A program made the position numbers and the translations under genes. Below the pieces are notes generated by a model. That model did not search any database. It had not been told where the DNA came from and saw only the letters and a program-made list of their open reading frames with translations. A stretch of DNA of 21,490 nucleotides from Antrodiella citrinella (taxonomy: Eukaryota; Basidiomycota; Agaricomycetes; Polyporales; Steccherinaceae), in the NCBI GenBank assembly GCA_004802725.1, contig SGPM01000408.1, positions 1 to 21,490 on the forward strand, in the 5' to 3' direction. Shown piece after piece: positions 19,886-21,490 of the stretch (positions within the stretch are counted from its first letter, which is position 1; each line of letters starts with the position of its first letter).

Positions 19886-20434
19886 TAAGCTCATGTTATC
19901 ACGACATGCACCGGTACCTTCTATCGATATACGAGCGCGTAAAGCACGCGTAGCAGATGTCCATAGATTTACGACACACAAACGACCTAGTAAACCGTCG
20001 AACATCCCCCCCTTCCTATGAATGTTCGGAACCAGAAAACAACGACGTGCATGAAGGTGTGAAATGAGCAGTGTGAATGAGAACGATGTGAACGAGTCTG
20101 AGAGCGGTATATCGATACATGAGAGTGTCCAAGAAAATCGAGAGAGCTAAAGAAAGCAGATTATAGGAGAGTGAAGCGAGGAAGTGAGCGAGAAGGAGGA
20201 TAAGAGAAGGCGGAAACATGTGGTCTATGTGGTATAGCCTAAGAATGCAGAGTGTGTTTTTGAAACCCAAGGATATCATCAGAGCGGGGGACGTCATGAG
20301 CATGAAGGGAGAAATGTGAAGTCGGGCGAGCAAACCAAAAGACGGAAGAATAGAGGTGTAGTGTCCGTGTGCGCACGCATAGAAAAAAAAACGAAAGTAG
20401 TAAAACGAAAGCAACACACCATGACTGGAACACA
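19886..20434. other. Presumed 3' flank of the right-edge gene
   Basis: This stretch is purine-rich on the plus strand (aaagaaag, gagagcgagg-type runs, about 20090-20220) and contains no supported gene. The minus-strand frame 20016-20468 is a hydrophobic, low-complexity read-through of pyrimidine-rich DNA. The part nearest 20435 should be the 3' UTR of the minus-strand gene. Confidence 0.4.
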
Positions 20435-21490
20435 CTAGCTGACGACGACGCCACGCTTCCCAAACCACGCGTCTTCCTGCGACTGCGAGAAGAAATCGAC
20501 GCCGACTTCAGCGAGAAGGGACGGGGAGGACTGTTTGCGCGTCGTCGGCAAGTACATACTCCTCGAACTCGCGACTTGCGTCTGCAGTCTCCTTGGATCT
20601 ACAAAACGCGCCAACATCGATCAGCCTCCTTACTATACGCGTCCGAAAAATCAAAGACTTACTGAAAGACTGATTATTCGGTCCCGCATCCCTCTGCATC
20701 CGCCACTGCAGCCCCTGCGCGGGCGTCATGACCACACCGCTCCCCGCCCCTGGGATCTCAAACGGCATCTCCTCAGCCGCATGGTCGTTCTGAAACAGTG
20801 GGACACTGAACGCGTCGTGGTCGAGCGAATGGTGGTGGTACGCGTGTGCTCCGGGCCACCGATGCGACGCGTCCGCCGGGTCTTCGTGGAGCGTATACAG
20901 CGCGGCGTCCGACGCGAAATCCGACGAGGCAGAGGGGTGGACGGGGTGAGAAGGCAGCGGGACGCGTTGGTGGCGTGCAGACCGCCGTAAGGGCCTATGT
21001 TCCGGGCGTTTTGCATGCACACTGGGCATAGAGCGGGAGACAGACGGCCTCTTGACGTCTACGTCCATCTTATCGTCCTCGTCCTCGTCCGTCGGCCACC
21101 CAGGGAGCTGCCACTCGATATGCACAGGCTCCTCCTTGAGCGGCCCGACCTCCTCGCCCAACCACGTCAAACACGGGCCCTCGTCCTTGTCCTTGCTGTC
21201 CTTGCCCTTGCCCTTCTTCCCTCCGCCGATGCTGCTCCCCGCGTCGTCGTCGAACGACACCCCCATGGACACCTTGACGCCGTTGTGCACGGCAAACGGG
21301 TTCAAGCGGAACACGCCCATCATGCGCTTCATCTCCTTGCTGGCCTGCGTCGCGCGCAGCGGGACGGTGGTGGTGAGGGTATGGATCTCGGCGGGGGACG
21401 TGAACGCCAGCGATCGGGCGTCGGGCGAGTGGGAGGAGCGCGAGGGCGGGGACGGCGGGGAGTGCATCTCGAAGACGAAGCCGTCGATGG
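20435..21490 (-). CDS. Unrecognised fungal protein, 3' part (5' end outside window)
   Basis: Two exons are visible (complement): 20663 to beyond 21490, and 20435-20598, joined by a 64-nt GT-AG intron (GTAAGT...TTGTAG) that rebuilds NNQSFNPRRLQTQV. The frame stays open to the window edge upstream of the first visible ATG (21467, reading IDGFVFEM before it), so the start probably lies outside. Visible features: a Ser/Pro-rich start, ATQASKEMKRMMGVFRLNPF followed by AVHNG, a Lys/Asp-rich linker (KKGKGKDSKDKDEGP), HIEWQLPGWPTDEDEDD, a His/Ser/Arg-rich disordered part, and the C terminus DFFSQSQEDAWFGKRG. The MKRMMGVFRLNPFAVHNG and LPGWPTDEDE blocks look like conserved patches in a largely disordered, possibly nuclear regulatory protein. 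I do not recognise the family. Confidence 0.75.

Noticed and set aside
20016..20468. 150-codon minus-strand hydrophobic ORF
   Set aside because: Low-complexity pyrimidine-rich DNA gives Leu/Ser/Phe by composition; it overlaps the 3' end of the right-edge gene in another frame.
1..21490. CRISPR arrays, tRNA or rRNA genes, bacterial operon signals
   Set aside because: No regularly spaced direct repeats, no recognisable tRNA A/B boxes or rRNA sequence were found by eye; spliceosomal introns throughout show nuclear fungal DNA.

Overview
The window looks like nuclear DNA of a filamentous basidiomycete, most likely an Agaricomycete. Genes are dense and cut by many small spliceosomal introns (mostly 49-65 nt, GT donors of the GTGCGT/GTGAGT/GTATGT type, TAG/CAG acceptors). 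Coding exons are GC-rich, the left edge is AT-rich repeat DNA, and the proteins are fungal housekeeping or regulatory families. All gene calls come from reading conserved motifs across exon junctions by eye; no search was run.

Layout. 1-2767: AT-rich repeat DNA with a decayed Copia-like polyprotein fragment, a long fold-back palindrome, all five N bases of the window, and the presumed tup1 3' UTR. 2768-9582: three genes head to tail on the minus strand. They are a Tup1 co-repressor (10 exons, 959 aa), the GPI-transamidase catalytic subunit GPI8/PIG-K (6 exons, 408 aa) and an HCNGP/SAP30BP-like protein (6 exons, 270 aa). A roughly 310-bp divergent promoter separates the last from a class II fructose-bisphosphate aldolase gene on the plus strand (9897-11631, 12 exons including a 6-nt microexon, 356 aa). 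The succinate dehydrogenase assembly factor SDH5/SDHAF2 follows (11953-12496, 160 aa).

12.5-20.4 kb is a gene graveyard. It holds a small coiled-coil ORF (minus), a frameshifted ATP10-like pseudogene, exon-like remnants, an F-box/LRR-type pseudogene with a nonsense codon and a frameshift, another exon-like remnant, and a diverged second copy of the 5' part of the ATP10-like gene about 4 kb from the first. 20435-21490 is the 3' part of an unrecognised minus-strand gene running off the right edge.

The genes share no pathway: transcriptional repression, GPI anchoring, RNA/transcription, glycolysis and mitochondrial complex II assembly. I see no defence system, CRISPR, secondary-metabolite cluster or convincing new system. 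The most unusual items are the splicing architecture (6-nt microexon, GC-AG intron, phase-neutral 57-nt intron in the Tup1 coiled coil), the Arg-Asp/Glu tract inside Tup1, the palindrome, and the duplicated, decaying ATP10-like locus.
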